Source: Paraspadella gotoi (lineage: Eukaryota > Chaetognatha). Taken from it: a DNA stretch of 64,000 bases. The stretch lies in contig CM119263.1 of assembly GCA_051294375.1 (NCBI GenBank), positions 12,317,723 through 12,381,722 on the forward strand. The letters are read 5' to 3'. The notes below the pieces were generated by a model, which saw only the letters and a program-made list of their open reading frames with translations, searched no databases and was not told the origin of the DNA. Both the position numbers and the translations under genes were made by a program. Positions 62,642 to 64,000 of the stretch are shown piece after piece (within the stretch, counting starts at the first letter, position 1; every line of letters starts with the position of its first letter).

Positions 62642-62951
62642 CTGATTTGAAAATTAATCGAAGTTGAATATTATCTATAGTTGTTACGAAATAAATTGAA
62701 CTGATTTGAATTTCAATTACTCGGCCTAATGTATTAATTTTAGTAAATAATTTAAATAAATTGAAATCGGCTTAATAGTGATTGATTTAGATTTATTTAA
62801 ATTAATAATTTTTTTTGGTCATGAGTTTATGTGCACATCGTAAGGTCTGGTTGTTAGGAATTCAATTTGAATGGTTGATTGACAAATTCGTTCCAATCAA
62901 AGAAGCATTGTACCCTGGTGAAAGACTGACAGTGAAAAACCCCTTTTCGAG

Positions 62952-63076
62952 CGGTCGGGTGGAAACGGACCGAGTGACATCAACGATAACCTTCATGTCA
63001 ACCGCTTCTCCGTCTTACATGATGGAACCCTCGCCCTCGAGCCGCACAGGGAAAAGGCTCCCACTCAGAAGGGCAG
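62952..63076 (+). CDS. Candidate exon with coding character
   Basis: After an AG at 62,950-62,951 the frame reads RSGGNGPSDINDNLHVNRFS then VLHDGTLALEPHREKAPTQK up to GGCAG|GTTTTT. Codon choice resembles the supported exons. No family is recognised. It could belong to the triple-module gene. Confidence 0.3.
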
Positions 63077-63424
63077 GTTTTTTTTTTAAAAGGGTGGAAA
63101 AATGAAGTAGAAGATTAGAAGTGACAGGCGTTGATGGGAGAGAGCGAGAGAGACAGAGACCGAGATAAGGCGACGCGTTTCAAAGAGGCAACGGGTAAAA
63201 GCTGAAGAGCTTTCTTGGTTGCAGCTGGTGAAAGAGTGAAGACTCGGAAGGAAGTGATGTGCAAAGGAAAGGGCCGAAAATAAAAAAAGAAAGAGAAAGT
63301 AGGAATGTTAAAAGAGCCGAATGAACGTACAAAGGCGTTAAGTATTTGATAGAAAATTTGCGCAAATGAAGAGAAAAAAGAAAGGGGGTAATGGCTGAGA
63401 CAATAAGAGAAAAGATGAAAGGGT

Positions 63425-63835
63425 GGAGGGTTGGAAAAAGGATTAAGGAATAAGGAATAAGGATTAAGGAATAAAGATTAAGGAAGACGGGGCGAAGAAA
63501 CGGGCGGAGGTGAAGACGATTGGCGAGGCAAAGAGTAGTAAAGGGAGAATGAAGAAGGAAAAATACAAAAGGCGATGGAAAATGGAAAATGAAAATGGTG
63601 ACAGTAAAGTTGAAAGCGTAAGGAATGACGAACTTAATGTAAAAGGCGAAGTTGATGGAAATGGCGATGGTGATAGAAATAGTGAATAGCGAAGTCAATG
63701 AAAATGGTGAAGTCGATGGAAATGGCAAAGCCGCAGAAAATGGCGAATTAGATAGAAATGGCAAACTTAAAGACGATAGAGAAGGAAAAGGCAAAGGCGA
63801 TGTTAAAGGCGGTTACGAAAAACGTCCCCCGGAAT
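63425..63835. repeat. Purine-rich degenerate minisatellites
   Basis: Tandem ggaataaggattaa-like units at 63,430-63,485, then imperfect ~18-bp units of the type gaaaatggcgaagtcgat at 63,650-63,800. The open frames here (E/N/G-rich on plus, F/S/I-rich on minus) follow from the repeat. Confidence 0.7.
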
Positions 63836-64000
63836 GAAAGTCGAATTAAGATCGACGACGAAGATGAAGATTTGATGGGAGCGAAGGAAATCGGAAAATG
63901 GTTTACGAATGAGGAATGATGTCCGGAGGAGCGGAGTGTTGGGGGCAAAGCGGCAAGAGGGGGAACCAATGGCATGGGGTGGGGAGATTGGAGAAACGAT

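Noticed and set aside
63180-63794. 204-codon minus-strand open frame
   Set aside because: Low-complexity translation of purine-rich minisatellites on the opposite strand.

Overview
The window is a draft-assembly stretch of an animal nuclear genome, probably an invertebrate. Genes have many short exons with GT-AG introns. Exons are GC-rich at third codon positions and sit in AT-rich surroundings. There are many long (CT)n/(GA)n, (TTTC)n and (GAC)n microsatellites, and runs of exactly 10 or 25 N. I cannot name the clade. Only long animal ORFs split by introns are present. I see no bacterial operons, rRNA or CRISPR.

Layout. (1) 1-6,270: a plus-strand gene for a type II membrane protein with a coiled coil and a divergent C-type-lectin-like domain, preceded by a duplicated 5' flank. 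(2) 6,743-27,071: two near-identical ~9.8 kb copies (A and B) of one locus, separated by N gaps and a fold-back palindrome, and inverted relative to a third copy C at 28,037-37,816. The copies differ mainly by one-base indels in homopolymers, and the insert is bounded by a direct repeat (6,020-6,742 = 27,072-27,770). The simplest reading is that ~20 kb (copies A and B) is assembly duplication and copy C is the real locus. (3) Copy C holds two genes: on the minus strand a ~870-residue type II membrane protein (cytoplasmic tail, transmembrane helix, coiled coil, seven EGF-like modules, C-type lectin domain), and on the plus strand a divergently transcribed coiled-coil protein whose exons start ~110 bp from the lectin start codon. 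(4) 39,108-43,704: a DNA-transposon-like element with long, partly coding terminal inverted repeats and no recognised transposase. (5) 45,000-45,600: a CpG-rich block with CCAAT and YY1-type sites, probably a promoter. (6) 46-53 kb: mostly non-coding with microsatellites and one weak coding-like block. (7) 53,373-60,679 and perhaps beyond: a plus-strand gene encoding at least three tandem copies of an unrecognised ~110-residue module; its intron carries a 72-nt tRNA-like sequence.

If the assembly reading is right, the real order is: lectin-like gene (+), then EGF/lectin gene (-) converging on it, then coiled-coil gene (+) divergent from the EGF/lectin gene, then the transposon, then the triple-module gene (+). 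Two adjacent genes for type II membrane proteins with lectin-type ectodomains suggest a small receptor cluster. Exon structures were built by eye from splice signals and reading-phase agreement; no alignment or transcript was available.
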